Shown here: positions 52,901 through 61,590 of the stretch, in pieces
Layout: every line of letters begins with the position of its first letter
How positions within the stretch are numbered: the stretch's first letter is position 1
Source: Coralliovum pocilloporae
Lineage (GTDB): Bacteria > Pseudomonadota > Alphaproteobacteria > Rhizobiales > Cohaesibacteraceae
NCBI RefSeq assembly: GCF_030845175.1
Contig: NZ_CP132542.1
Coordinates: forward strand, 744,001-808,000
Direction: 5' to 3'
Length of the DNA: 64,000 nucleotides
Notes under the pieces: model-generated
Told to the model about the DNA's origin: nothing
The model's input: only the letters and a program-made list of their open reading frames with translations
The model's database searches: none
Position numbers and translations under genes: made by a program

Positions 52901-55900
52901 GGCCTGATACAACAGTTTCTGAAGACACGACATCTGTTGCTCCCGCGTCTTCCAATACGGAGCGCCACTCCGATGCAGACCGCAAAGCGCCGATTGCATA
53001 ACCAGCAACTGAGGTTTCAGAGAACCAGTTATCCAGCATGCCAAAGACAAGATCATGGAAACAATCAATGATCGGCTCTACGGCCACGATCGGTGCACCC
53101 GACGCCAGGACCGGCTTGAGGAATCTGAGGTCGGGCTGTTCAAGCGTGTGCAGATAGAGTCCACCGACCGAACAGACAAGATCGAATGGTCCCTTTGACT
53201 GGAGAATGCCGGTTGAACCGCTGATATCAATGATCTCTATCGGAAGGTCAGGATCAAGCCCGCCCTTCAGGCGCGACGCTGTCTGCGCATCCGTTTCAGC
53301 AACAACAATCTGGCAGTTGTCAATCGCCAGGTCATCAAGCAGCGCAATGGCCAGTTCCACCCCGGCTCCACCAAGATCCAGAATCCGCAAAGGCTCTCCG
53401 GACGCAGGCGTCTGAAGATAATGCCGAACCAGATCACGGCAATGCTCAATCCGGGCCTTTACATCCGGGGACCCCTGACAGAAGTGGTCAACAAGTGCCG
53501 TCGAGAACGCCTGATCGTCATGCTCACCAGCAAAGAGAGCATGCGCCCGTTCAACGGCTCGTGCCAACAGCGTGACAGAAGCGATCTCATCGGGATGATC
53601 TTCCAGAACCGTTGCAATCAGAGAGGCAAAATCGGGAATATCATCAGTGTCCGGCAGGAGCCAGACCCCATCCTCTACACTGGCAAATCCACCGTCTTCG
53701 AGATGCACCAGCAGTGAAGACGCATAACTCCGCAGAGTTGACGGTATCCGAGATAAATCGACAACCCCATCGTCACCGACCAACGGCAGAAGCAGTTCAC
53801 GTGCGCCGCAGCGAGCAGCAAGCTCCACCAGAAGGCGGCTCTCCGACTCTTCATCTTCCTCAACCGGCAAAGCGGCCGCATCCCGCTCCACAAACAGAGA
53901 CTGATGAACCTGATCCGGGCTGCGCAGCCGGAGAGAAATCTCACGATAAATCAGATCGTCACTCTTCTCGCGCCGACCAAAAGCCGCGGCCTTGAAGCGC
54001 GCGCCAGCAACTTCGGCAACCAGGTCTCCATCAGCGCCAAACAATCTGAAATCCGCAAGAATGGACTGGTTCGACTTGCGCCTGATTGAGATGTCACACC
54101 TGACAATAGCCTGGTCCTTCCTAAAGACCTGGATACCATCAAAGCGAACCGGAACATAAGCATCGGAGTCGTGCAGATCGGCATCACGGCCAAACAAGGC
54201 AAAGAGGCCATGAAAGCTGCTGTCGAGAATTGCAGGATGAAGAATGAAGTCCTGATCATCAGCGACCGGAACAGGCTGTTTCAATCTGACTTGTATCTGT
54301 CCCCCTGAAGACAGAGAGACCTGCTCTACAAGGCGGAAACAGGGGCCATACTGAAGGCCATGCGCCATTGCTCCGTCATACAGAACGTCACCGGAAACAG
54401 TTCCTTCTTCCGAGTAATCAACGCCTGCGTCAAAGCCGCCTGCCAATCTGTGCCGTCCCTCGAGAAGACGGCCTTTTGCATGCAGCGAATACTCGTCTCC
54501 TGACAGACGCTGACGGCTCATTATTTCAACAGTGCCAGTTTCTGGAGAAATCTGCGTACGGACCTCGAGGAGATGCTCCTCACTCAAAATCATCGGCTGA
54601 ATGATATCAAGGTCGATCAACTCAATATCATCTGTCCCAAGCCATTCCTGACCCGCGGCCAGCGCCATTTCTACATAACCTGCACCGGGGAAAATGGTCA
54701 GATCATCGATCACGTGATCTGAAAGCAGCGGCAGGACGAGAACATCCACATGATTTTCCCACGCCAGCGCTTCAACATTCAAGCGCCATCCAAGCAACGG
54801 GTTCTTCAACCCCTGGAAGAGGCCTGTTGACCCCTCTCCTGTCAGCTTGAAGCGGAATGCCTGTGTCTGCCATGGATAGAATGGCAGCGGCAACGGCTTG
54901 TCCGGGGCCTTACCAAAAACATGCGCCCGGTCGAGAGAAACATCCTGGATCAGGGCGTCAGCGATAATCGCTCGGACCGGATCTCCGGCAAATTCCAGGT
55001 CACCAGCACGCGGTTTTACAAGACTATGTAACGCAACAGCCGGATGACCACCGGACTTGGCGATATCCCGAACATAGGATTTGAGAACCGGGCGCGGGCC
55101 AATCTCGACAAAAGACGTGCAGCCCTTTTCAAGGCTCGCGGACACAGCGTCCAGGAATGCCACCGGTTGGCGAACATTTCGCCACCAGTAGGCACCATCC
55201 AGTTCGGTCCCTTCAACGCACGCGCCGGTCACCGTCGACACCATGTCAACAATCGTCCTGGATGGATCAAGCTGCCCAACCAGATCCATAAAAGACTGTT
55301 CCGCAGGATCAATGAGAGAACTGTGGAACGGATAGTTCAGATCAAGCGCCTTGCAGATCCAGCCTGCCCCGTCAGCAACCTCGACCAACGCCTCAATCGA
55401 AGGCCGGGGGCCCGAGATGGTAACCGACTGCGCAGAGTTGACCGCGGCCACTTCGAGATCCGAAAGCTCCGCGTCTTCCAGCGCTTTACGGGCCGCCGTC
55501 TCAGACAGCATCAAAGCGGCCATGGTCCCGGTTCCAGCAATCAACTCCTGAGATGTGCTGCGCTGGAGGATCACATGGCAGGCCTGCTCTCTGGAGAGAG
55601 CACCGGAAATGCAGGCCGCAGCAACTTCACCAACACTGTGCCCAAGCACCAGATCAGGTTTAAGGCCTTCTTCTGACAGGGCATCCGTCAACGCGACCTG
55701 AACCGCAAACAACAAAGGCTGTGCAATCTCGGTTCGGAACAGATCGTCGGCAAGTGTGTCGCGCTGCAGTGCCTCGCGCAGGGACCATCCACTCAGATCC
55801 GAGAACAGTGCGTCCAAGGCGTCAAAAGACCGCCGGAACGTTGCATTGCGCGCATAGGCGTCACACCCCATGCCAGCCCATTGAGATCCATTGCCGGAAT

Positions 55901-57503
55901 AGACAAAAGCAACTTTGCCCGCCCCGTTACCGCCTGTTCCCTGCCAAAGGCCAAGGCCTTCGGCATTTGCAATGTTATCCAGCGCCGCCGGGATATCATC
56001 AACAGCTGAGCAATCCACGACCAGCCGTTCGGAGAAGTGCTCCCTCCGCTGCTCGACGGCAGACGCAAGGAGTTGAGCAGAGATGCCCGGATTGTCGTTG
56101 AACTGCTGACCGACTGATGACGCCAGCTCTTCAAGTGCGTTGCGGGACTGTGCGGTCAGCATCAGATAGCCCCGGCCACCCTCACCACCAGAGCTCTTGC
56201 TGTCAGCTTCAGCATTCCCGATGGGCAATGGATCCGAGATGACCACATGCGCATTTGTCCCGCCAAAGCCAAACGAATTCACCCCGGCAAATCGACGCTT
56301 GCCGGTGCGCGGCAGTTCAACGGCCTCGGCTGCAACAGCCAGATTCAGTTCGTCAAAAGGAATGTCCGGATTTGGCTCTTCGAAATGGAGTGATTTCGGC
56401 AGCTTGTTGTGCTGCAGGGACAGAACGGCCTTGGCAAGTCCTGCCAGACCGGACGCCGGCTCAAGATGGCCGATATTGGTTTTGACCGAACCTATCGGCA
56501 ACGGAGTTGAACGCTCTTTGCCAAGAACAGCGCCAATGGAACCGGCTTCAGCCGGATCCCCGACACGGGTTCCGGTACCATGAGCCTCAACAAAGGCCAC
56601 ATCATCCGCTTCAATGCCAAGGTCTGCATAAACGCTCTGCAAAAGAGCAGCCTGACGCTCTGCAGATGGCAAAGACAAACCACTGGTGCGACCGTCCGAG
56701 TTCACACCTGAGCCGACAATAACGGCATCAGTCTTCTGACCAGACCATCGCTCGGCATCGGGCCGTCGCAGAATGAAAGCAAAACAGCCTTCAGCGCGAA
56801 CATATCCTGCGCCCTTGGCATCAAAGGCACGACACAACCCTTCAGGCGACAGCATCGTTGCCTGGGAAAAGCCCACAAACGGAAACGGGCTGACGAGCAG
56901 GTTCACGCCAGCAACAACTGCAGTCTCCACACGACCGGATTGAAGATCCTGCATCGCCTCATTCAGGGCAACAAGCGAAGACGAACAGGCCGTATCAACG
57001 GTAAAACTCGGACCGCGAAAATCAAAAATATAAGACAAGCGGTTAGACAGGATAGACAGGGTGTTCCCCGTCATGAAATGGGCACCGACAACACTCTGGT
57101 CCAGAAAAGCCTGGTTGGCATAATCCAACCCTGAGGCCCCGACATAAACACCGATATCATCACCCGCGAGCGCAGACGGTTTGACACCGGCATCCTCAAG
57201 CGCAGTCCAGATGACCTGAAGAGCAATTCTCTGCTGCGGATCCATCTGCTCCGCTTCTCGAGGCGACAGTCCCAGGACACCAGGATCAAAACCCCAGATA
57301 TCCCGCATGACACCGGCACGAAACGTATAACTCTTGCCGGTTTCCTGGGTACGGGGGTGATAGAAGACCCGCGCATCCCATCGATCTCTCGGGATTTCCG
57401 TGATCGCGCACCGACCAGAGTTCAGCAAGTCCCAGAATTCAGACTTATTATCTGCACCTGGAGCCCGGCAAGCCCAGCCACATATTTCAATATGTGTTGT
57501 CAA
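49977..57503 (-). CDS. Highly reducing iterative type I polyketide synthase (RkpA-like)
   Basis: 2508 residues, one full module. KS (1-425): Cys173 in DTACSSS, His308 in EAHGTGT, His346 in NIGHLE. AT (530-830): GHSVGE Ser623 and YPFH, malonyl-like. DH (895-1175): His930 in LSDH, Asp1094 in HPAILDSSFH. Methyltransferase-like region (1340-1545): ILDLGGAG, poorly conserved. ER (1770-2085): LLIHGGAGGVGLAAIQLA. KR (2105-2340): VVGGLGGFG and NYVAANSY. ACP (2385-2465): FGMDSLMGLEL, Ser2425. No thioesterase, so release must be by another protein, most simply the adjoining alpha-oxoamine synthase. Full reduction implies a fatty-acid-like chain. Length and pairing match what I recall of rhizobial RkpA, needed for capsular polysaccharide. 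Confidence 0.93.
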   Translation of the reverse strand: MTTHIEICGWACRAPGADNKSEFWDLLNSGRCAITEIPRDRWDARVFYHPRTQETGKSYTFRAGVMRDIWGFDPGVLGLSPREAEQMDPQQRIALQVIWTALEDAGVKPSALAGDDIGVYVGASGLDYANQAFLDQSVVGAHFMTGNTLSILSNRLSYIFDFRGPSFTVDTACSSSLVALNEAMQDLQSGRVETAVVAGVNLLVSPFPFVGFSQATMLSPEGLCRAFDAKGAGYVRAEGCFAFILRRPDAERWSGQKTDAVIVGSGVNSDGRTSGLSLPSAERQAALLQSVYADLGIEADDVAFVEAHGTGTRVGDPAEAGSIGAVLGKERSTPLPIGSVKTNIGHLEPASGLAGLAKAVLSLQHNKLPKSLHFEEPNPDIPFDELNLAVAAEAVELPRTGKRRFAGVNSFGFGGTNAHVVISDPLPIGNAEADSKSSGGEGGRGYLMLTAQSRNALEELASSVGQQFNDNPGISAQLLASAVEQRREHFSERLVVDCSAVDDIPAALDNIANAEGLGLWQGTGGNGAGKVAFVYSGNGSQWAGMGCDAYARNATFRRSFDALDALFSDLSGWSLREALQRDTLADDLFRTEIAQPLLFAVQVALTDALSEEGLKPDLVLGHSVGEVAAACISGALSREQACHVILQRSTSQELIAGTGTMAALMLSETAARKALEDAELSDLEVAAVNSAQSVTISGPRPSIEALVEVADGAGWICKALDLNYPFHSSLIDPAEQSFMDLVGQLDPSRTIVDMVSTVTGACVEGTELDGAYWWRNVRQPVAFLDAVSASLEKGCTSFVEIGPRPVLKSYVRDIAKSGGHPAVALHSLVKPRAGDLEFAGDPVRAIIADALIQDVSLDRAHVFGKAPDKPLPLPFYPWQTQAFRFKLTGEGSTGLFQGLKNPLLGWRLNVEALAWENHVDVLVLPLLSDHVIDDLTIFPGAGYVEMALAAGQEWLGTDDIELIDLDIIQPMILSEEHLLEVRTQISPETGTVEIMSRQRLSGDEYSLHAKGRLLEGRHRLAGGFDAGVDYSEEGTVSGDVLYDGAMAHGLQYGPCFRLVEQVSLSSGGQIQVRLKQPVPVADDQDFILHPAILDSSFHGLFALFGRDADLHDSDAYVPVRFDGIQVFRKDQAIVRCDISIRRKSNQSILADFRLFGADGDLVAEVAGARFKAAAFGRREKSDDLIYREISLRLRSPDQVHQSLFVERDAAALPVEEDEESESRLLVELAARCGARELLLPLVGDDGVVDLSRIPSTLRSYASSLLVHLEDGGFASVEDGVWLLPDTDDIPDFASLIATVLEDHPDEIASVTLLARAVERAHALFAGEHDDQAFSTALVDHFCQGSPDVKARIEHCRDLVRHYLQTPASGEPLRILDLGGAGVELAIALLDDLAIDNCQIVVAETDAQTASRLKGGLDPDLPIEIIDISGSTGILQSKGPFDLVCSVGGLYLHTLEQPDLRFLKPVLASGAPIVAVEPIIDCFHDLVFGMLDNWFSETSVAGYAIGALRSASEWRSVLEDAGATDVVSSETVVSGRKFSTLKGHFERTAADVVPLHSDHDQDGLAYLLVVDDSYGFDVAEALSEHWKSHGAAVTIVDGRDVDVLSRSGTWSDAFAVPDWAQADQRFLIGLNGAFASADDVVSSLARRGAFFSALCSAADGQDMRVIALAPSGLNQNLLENAAVLDPQQAAISGLMRVVQNEAPDLDLRCVDLAIGETAQATADRIISVLGELGSESELLVRSGELRVPRVVQGLPQQSGQTAEAVCLGFDRAGSLARLDWQPVERRTPAAGEVEIEILATGLNFRDVMWALGLLPDEALEDGFSGPTLGLECSGRVVSVSEGVSHLQEGDMVVAFASACFASHTIVPAYAAVSLPEGLDPVAAATIPVTFLTSYYALYHLGRLQEDEWLLIHGGAGGVGLAAIQLAQLKGARIIATAGSPEKRALLRTLGVEHVFDSRSLQFVDDILDLTGGEGVDLVLNSLAGDAMEHSIRLVKPFGRFLELGKRDYYGNTKIALRPFRRNVSYFGIDADQLLVYERALASRLFSEVLDLFAAGDLFPLPYRQFGGEAVIDAFRLMQQSGHIGKIVVTPPRREAWPGQAVREEFAISPDGSVLVVGGLGGFGLEICRWLVDNGAHHVVLTSRSGTISEDHQALIESCEARGVHVEAMACDAADRAALDSVLSDMRAKGPLTGIVHAAMVLDDALLTQLDESRFRAVLEPKVAGADNLDALTRDDALDFFILFSSATTLVGNPGQANYVAANSYLEGLVRKRRQAGLPGLAVGWGAIGDVGYLARNTDVGDILSQKLGEAAIGAREGLDILSSVLVRDGQTDGAGVYYIGRIDWSTAANELAVVKTPRFADFMDGLSLRGPDEGSLDLLELISGHSEADARLLVAELLAVELAQILRLPLEDINVQRPLSEFGMDSLMGLELRMGVQRKIGINLPIVSLSGGTTLNDLALQIVAKALGGAQNSDDDMDVLINQHLVDDVDKAALKTVVRDASGSVSGRA

Positions 57504-57846
57504 AATAAGTCCCTAAAGTCTTCAAGCGTCCCAACCGCAAACCCGCCCAATGAATCAGGATGGCAGATTGCTGCTCATAAATCAGCAAAACATGCATTGC
57601 ACAAGAGCTTATCACACTCCTGATGACCATGAATGTATAATCACAATTTCTGAAAGACACAAAGAGGTTGTTGCGCTGCAAAATTGATTAAACAGCAAGA
57701 CAAATTCAAACATCTCGCTTATTGAATTCATTTACATGGCACGTCAGCCAAATGGCATCAGAGAACTGACGCCCTCAAGAAATTCAGGAAGCCAAGAAGA
57801 ACCAAAAGGTTAGCGTCTTAGGGTCGAACCTCATTGCCCACAAACG
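57504..57846 (-). promoter_or_regulatory. AT-rich region upstream of the PKS gene
   Basis: 343 bases with no reading frame of note, between the AraC regulator stop and the PKS start. It is AT-rich and should contain the PKS promoter, but no single -35/-10 pair stands out. The third copy of the dispersed repeat lies at its distal end. Confidence 0.45.
57817..57841 (+). repeat. Dispersed short repeat, copy 3
   Basis: CTTAGGGTCGAACCTCATTG followed by CCCAC: the same as copy 1 except for three substitutions across 23 bases. Confidence 0.5.
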
Positions 57847-58791
57847 TCAGGATGCAAGCACATGAGCCCGTCGGAAATGCGACGGCCCGACACCGGTGAC
57901 CTTCTTGAAAACCCGGCTAAAGGCAGCGGTCGATTCATATCCTGCAGCTTCAGCAATGATTTCAATGGAATCCGCCCCATCCTGCAGCATGCGTTGCGCG
58001 CGCCTGATACGCCATGTGGTCATATACTGAAGCGGCGTCATACCGACCAGATCCCGGAACCGGCCCACATAGACAGTCCTTGACATGCCAGCGACCCGCG
58101 CAAGCTGCTCAAGACTCCATTTCCCGGCAGGGTCTGCATGAAACTTCTGCAAAGATCGGCCGATCTGTTTATCAGAGACCGCCGCCACAAAGTTCCCGGT
58201 TCTCTGACGATCCCGGCTCCAGACACGAATGGCCTGAATGAAGAGGATCTCTGAAAGGCGCTGGACTGATGCTGAACCACCCGGACGATCAGCGCGCGAT
58301 TCATAGGCCAGACATTTCAAGGCCTCATTGAACCAGGAAAATTCCACAGCATCCTGACCCCGGATTACAATATAGTCAGGCAATTGCTCAAAGAGCGGAT
58401 GATCATACCCGGGATCATACTCGAAGTGGCCACAAACAAGATCCGTTGTTTCTTCCTCGCCGCTGCCGAGAACCATGATCCCTTCACCAGTGAAACCTGA
58501 TTCCCGCAACGCCTCATCAAGACTGAATGCACTTCGTCCTGGCTCATCATGTAATGTATGAGAAGAGCCGTTCGGAATGAGGATCAGATCCCCCTCCATC
58601 AGCTGCACTTCCTCGGTTGCGTCTCCGACCCGGACCCAACAGGTGCCCGAAATCGCCAGATGAAACCGAACAACATTGTTATATTCAGGAACAGCCACGC
58701 CCCAGGGCGGGTGAAATTTGGTGGTAAAGTAAAGGCAACCGCGGAAGCGGAATGTATCCAAAATATCGCTGAGTACATCCATAACATTCAA
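57847..58791 (-). CDS. AraC family transcriptional regulator with cupin sensor
   Basis: 314 residues. N-terminal cupin_6-type sensor domain (FRGCLYFTTKFHPPWGVAVPEYNNVVRFHLAISGTCWVRVGD, GDLILIPNGSSHTLHDEPG) and a C-terminal AraC helix-turn-helix pair (WSLEQLARVAGMSRTVYVGRF; SIEIIAEAAGYESTAAFSRVFKKVTGVGPSHFRR). Same strand and 343 bases upstream of the PKS gene, so it is a candidate regulator of the PKS/oxoamine operon, though such regulators also act at a distance. Confidence 0.9.
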   Translation of the reverse strand: MNVMDVLSDILDTFRFRGCLYFTTKFHPPWGVAVPEYNNVVRFHLAISGTCWVRVGDATEEVQLMEGDLILIPNGSSHTLHDEPGRSAFSLDEALRESGFTGEGIMVLGSGEEETTDLVCGHFEYDPGYDHPLFEQLPDYIVIRGQDAVEFSWFNEALKCLAYESRADRPGGSASVQRLSEILFIQAIRVWSRDRQRTGNFVAAVSDKQIGRSLQKFHADPAGKWSLEQLARVAGMSRTVYVGRFRDLVGMTPLQYMTTWRIRRAQRMLQDGADSIEIIAEAAGYESTAAFSRVFKKVTGVGPSHFRRAHVLAS

Positions 58792-58996
58792 CCTGTTCTA
58801 AGCGTTCCCGGTTGCCCCGATTTCAGAAGAACATAAGGGCCACTCTATCTGCACAAATTATAGGCAGCAGAGCGCGCAGCAACAAGATGGCCGTACGATC
58901 AGTCAAAAAAACAGGACGAACGAGCACAAATCAGACAGTAGAAATGCGTAAGGAACACAGATCTTACGAGATGAAACGACAATGTTCTGGGAAGAA

Positions 58997-59071
58997 TGGC
59001 ACGCCCAAGGGGAATCGAACCCCTGTTTCCGCCGTGAAAGGGCGGCGTCCTAACCGCTAGACGATGGGCGC
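58997..59071 (-). tRNA. tRNA-Glu (TTC)
   Basis: 75 nt with encoded CCA. Minus-strand acceptor GCGCCCA/TGGGCGT, discriminator G, D arm GTCTAGCGGTTAGGAC, anticodon stem CGCCGC/GCGGCG with TTC in the loop, T arm AGGGGTTCGATTCCCCT. Confidence 0.95.
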
Positions 59072-59134
59072 GCAGCTGCGTTTGACCGCAGGCCGGACTT
59101 ATAAGCGGCACTTGCAGGCAAATGCAAGTCCTTT

Positions 59135-59503
59135 CTAGCGATTTTCGCTTTGAAGGATCAGTTTTCCGGCAATTGACCAGTCTGCCCTGTTGATAAGCAG
59201 AACACCGTTTCCGCCATCACCTGCTTTAAACGAGACCGCCAGTTCTTCCCCATTCAAAGCAATGCCGGTAACCTCAGCGCCTTGCGGCAATGCCTGCTCG
59301 ACAAGACGGGTTCCGATCGCTGCGCGCGAGACATCACTTTTCGAAGGACCCAATGTCTTGTAAAGAATGGCTCCAAAGACGGCAATGAAGCCAACAAACA
59401 TGATGAGACCGGAGCCGAGCAGAAGCCTGCGCATTTTTCTGTGCAGCTTCTCAGCCGCCGGATCCAGAGGTTTTTCCTCTTCATCATCCAGATGATATGA
59501 CAT
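59135..59503 (-). CDS. Small single-pass membrane protein, unknown
   Basis: 122 residues: acidic N terminus, basic stretch KLHRKMRRL, membrane helix LLGSGLIMFVGFIAVFGAILY, then a small soluble domain (RLVEQALPQGAEVTGIALNG, LLINRADWSIAGKLIL). The layout resembles short alphaproteobacterial proteins found beside rluD, possibly DUF6476, but I do not recognise it firmly. Its start codon overlaps that of the divergent pseudouridine synthase; an internal Met at residue 24 is an alternative start. Confidence 0.7.
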   Translation of the reverse strand: MSYHLDDEEEKPLDPAAEKLHRKMRRLLLGSGLIMFVGFIAVFGAILYKTLGPSKSDVSRAAIGTRLVEQALPQGAEVTGIALNGEELAVSFKAGDGGNGVLLINRADWSIAGKLILQSENR

Positions 59504-60527
59504 GTACGAACCTGATTATGATACCCTTCCGTCAAACGAGACGGATCACATTACGCTTTACGCCGACGAGGACAGTGACGGCAAGAGGCTTGATGTCTTC
59601 ATTGCCTCAAAAACCGACAGGCTCAGCCGCAGCCGTTACAAAACGCTGATCAAACAGGGCCAAGTCTCCATTGACGGCGCGACGATAAAAGAGCCGAACC
59701 ATCGGGTCAATCCGGGGAATCAAATTGATATCCTCATGCCGGCTCCTGAAGACCCCGAACCGATGGGCGAAGACATTCCGCTCGACATCACTTACGAAGA
59801 TCAGGACCTCATCGTCATCAATAAACCTGCAGGCCTTGTGGTTCACCCCGGGGCAGGCAACTGGACAGGCACACTGGTCAATGCCCTTATCCATCACTGC
59901 GGTGAAAGCCTGTCGGGCATCGGCGGCGTGAAGCGCCCGGGCATCGTGCACCGACTGGACAAGAACACCTCCGGTCTCATCGTTGTCGCCAAACATGACG
60001 AGGCCCATAACGGCCTGACCCGACAGTTCGCAGATCATGGGCGAAGCGGCCCTCTCAAACGGTCCTATCATGCTGTTGTCTGGAATGTTCCCTCACCCCG
60101 TTCCGGCACAATTCGCACCAATATCGCTCGCGCAACCAACAATCGCCTCCGCATGGCTGTCAGCAAATCCGGGAAAGAAGCGATTACACACTATCGGGTG
60201 AAAACCGTTTTCCCGAGCAAGGGCACGGATGAAACCGCAAGCCTGGTCGAATGCAATCTGGAGACGGGCCGAACACATCAGATTAGAGTTCATATGACCC
60301 ATCTTGGGCACCCGCTTCTCGGTGATATGGAATATGGCTCCGGCTACGCATCCAAGGCCAAGAGCTTCCCGGAGGAAATCCAAGGATTTGTATCAGACTT
60401 CAAGCGTCAGGCGCTTCATGCCTTTCGCCTTGGTTTTGAGCATCCTGTCAGTGGTCAAACCATGCTGTTTGAAGCGGATTTACCCCAGGATATGAAGCAT
60501 CTTGTTGAAAACCTGTCCAAACTTTAA
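59502..60527 (+). CDS. rluD: RluD-type 23S rRNA pseudouridine synthase
   Basis: 341 residues. N-terminal S4 RNA-binding domain (GKRLDVFIASKTDRLSRSRYKTLIKQGQVSIDG), then the catalytic domain with IVHRLDKNTSGLIVVAKHDE (active Asp) and ETGRTHQIRVHMTHLGHPLLGD. The S4 plus RluA layout and size fit RluD, which modifies helix 69 of 23S rRNA; RluC is the alternative. Just upstream of rpoH, a common alphaproteobacterial neighbourhood. Confidence 0.9.
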   Translation: MYEPDYDTLPSNETDHITLYADEDSDGKRLDVFIASKTDRLSRSRYKTLIKQGQVSIDGATIKEPNHRVNPGNQIDILMPAPEDPEPMGEDIPLDITYEDQDLIVINKPAGLVVHPGAGNWTGTLVNALIHHCGESLSGIGGVKRPGIVHRLDKNTSGLIVVAKHDEAHNGLTRQFADHGRSGPLKRSYHAVVWNVPSPRSGTIRTNIARATNNRLRMAVSKSGKEAITHYRVKTVFPSKGTDETASLVECNLETGRTHQIRVHMTHLGHPLLGDMEYGSGYASKAKSFPEEIQGFVSDFKRQALHAFRLGFEHPVSGQTMLFEADLPQDMKHLVENLSKL

Positions 60528-60649
60528 TGATTTTTGCCATTAAATCGGAATAAACAAAGCCTATATTATGCGGGTTGTCGGACGGGACTGTAGGCAATGA
60601 AATCGACCAGCAGGTGATTTCAACACGCAATCAGGAAAGGGGCGCTTTG

Positions 60650-61558
60650 ATGGCCCAGGGTAATATTCCGGTACTGAGTGGTGAAGGCGGGCTCTCTCGC
60701 TATCTGAGCGAGATTAGACGCTTCCCGATGCTTGAGCCACAGCAAGAATACATGCTCGCCAAGAGTTATCTTGAGCATGATGACCGGGATGCCGCGCAGA
60801 AACTCGTGACCAGCCATCTGCGGCTTGTAGCCAAGATTGCCATGGGATACCGCGGTTATGGACTACCCATCGGCGAAGTGATCTCTGAAGGGAATGTCGG
60901 TCTGATGCAGGCCGTAAAACGGTTTGAGCCGGATAAAGGCTTCCGCCTTGCGACCTATGCAATGTGGTGGATCCGGGCGGCCATTCAGGAATACATCCTG
61001 CGGTCCTGGAGCCTCGTAAAAATGGGCACGACCGCAAACCAGAAACGTCTCTTCTTCAACCTCCGCAAGGTCAAAAGTCAGATTCAGGCACTGGATGATG
61101 GTGACCTGAGACCGGATCAGGTGAGCCAGATTGCCACGCATCTGGGCGTCAGCGAAGCTGAAGTTGTCAGCATGAACCGCCGCCTTTCCGGCGACGCTTC
61201 CCTGAACGCTCGTGTGCAATCGGCCGAGTCGGAATCCGGCGAGTGGCAGGACTGGCTGGTTGATGACAGTGACAGCCAGGAACAGATTCTGATCGAAAGT
61301 GACGAACTTGACCAGCGCCGCCAGCTGCTGAAAGACGCAATGGGCGTTCTGAATGAGCGCGAGCGCCGAATTTTCGAAGCCCGGAGACTGTCGGAAGATC
61401 CCATTACTCTGGAAACGCTGTCAGAAGAGTTCGATGTTTCAAGAGAACGTGTCCGGCAGATCGAAGTTCGTGCTTTTGAAAAGGTTCAGAAAGCGGTCAA
61501 GAACGCGGCTCGGGACATCGAAAAAAGCCGAATTGACCTGGTAGAGTCACGCATTTAA
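60650..61558 (+). CDS. rpoH: RNA polymerase heat-shock sigma factor RpoH (sigma-32)
   Basis: 302 residues from the ATG at 60650 (AAAGGGG upstream; the frame is open to 60575). Region 2 (LVTSHLRLVAKIAMGYRGYG, DLIR-like EVISEGNVGLMQAVKRFEPD, RLATYAMWWIRAAIQEYILRSWSLVK), the RpoH box QKRLFFNLRKVK and region 4.2 HTH (TLETLSEEFDVSRERVRQIEVRAFEKVQKAV) are all clear. Directs heat-shock and protein-folding genes. In alphaproteobacteria two rpoH paralogues can exist; which one this is cannot be told. Confidence 0.96.
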   Translation: MAQGNIPVLSGEGGLSRYLSEIRRFPMLEPQQEYMLAKSYLEHDDRDAAQKLVTSHLRLVAKIAMGYRGYGLPIGEVISEGNVGLMQAVKRFEPDKGFRLATYAMWWIRAAIQEYILRSWSLVKMGTTANQKRLFFNLRKVKSQIQALDDGDLRPDQVSQIATHLGVSEAEVVSMNRRLSGDASLNARVQSAESESGEWQDWLVDDSDSQEQILIESDELDQRRQLLKDAMGVLNERERRIFEARRLSEDPITLETLSEEFDVSRERVRQIEVRAFEKVQKAVKNAARDIEKSRIDLVESRI

Positions 61559-61590
61559 TCTAAGACGTCTAAGATTGTAGAGGGGACATC

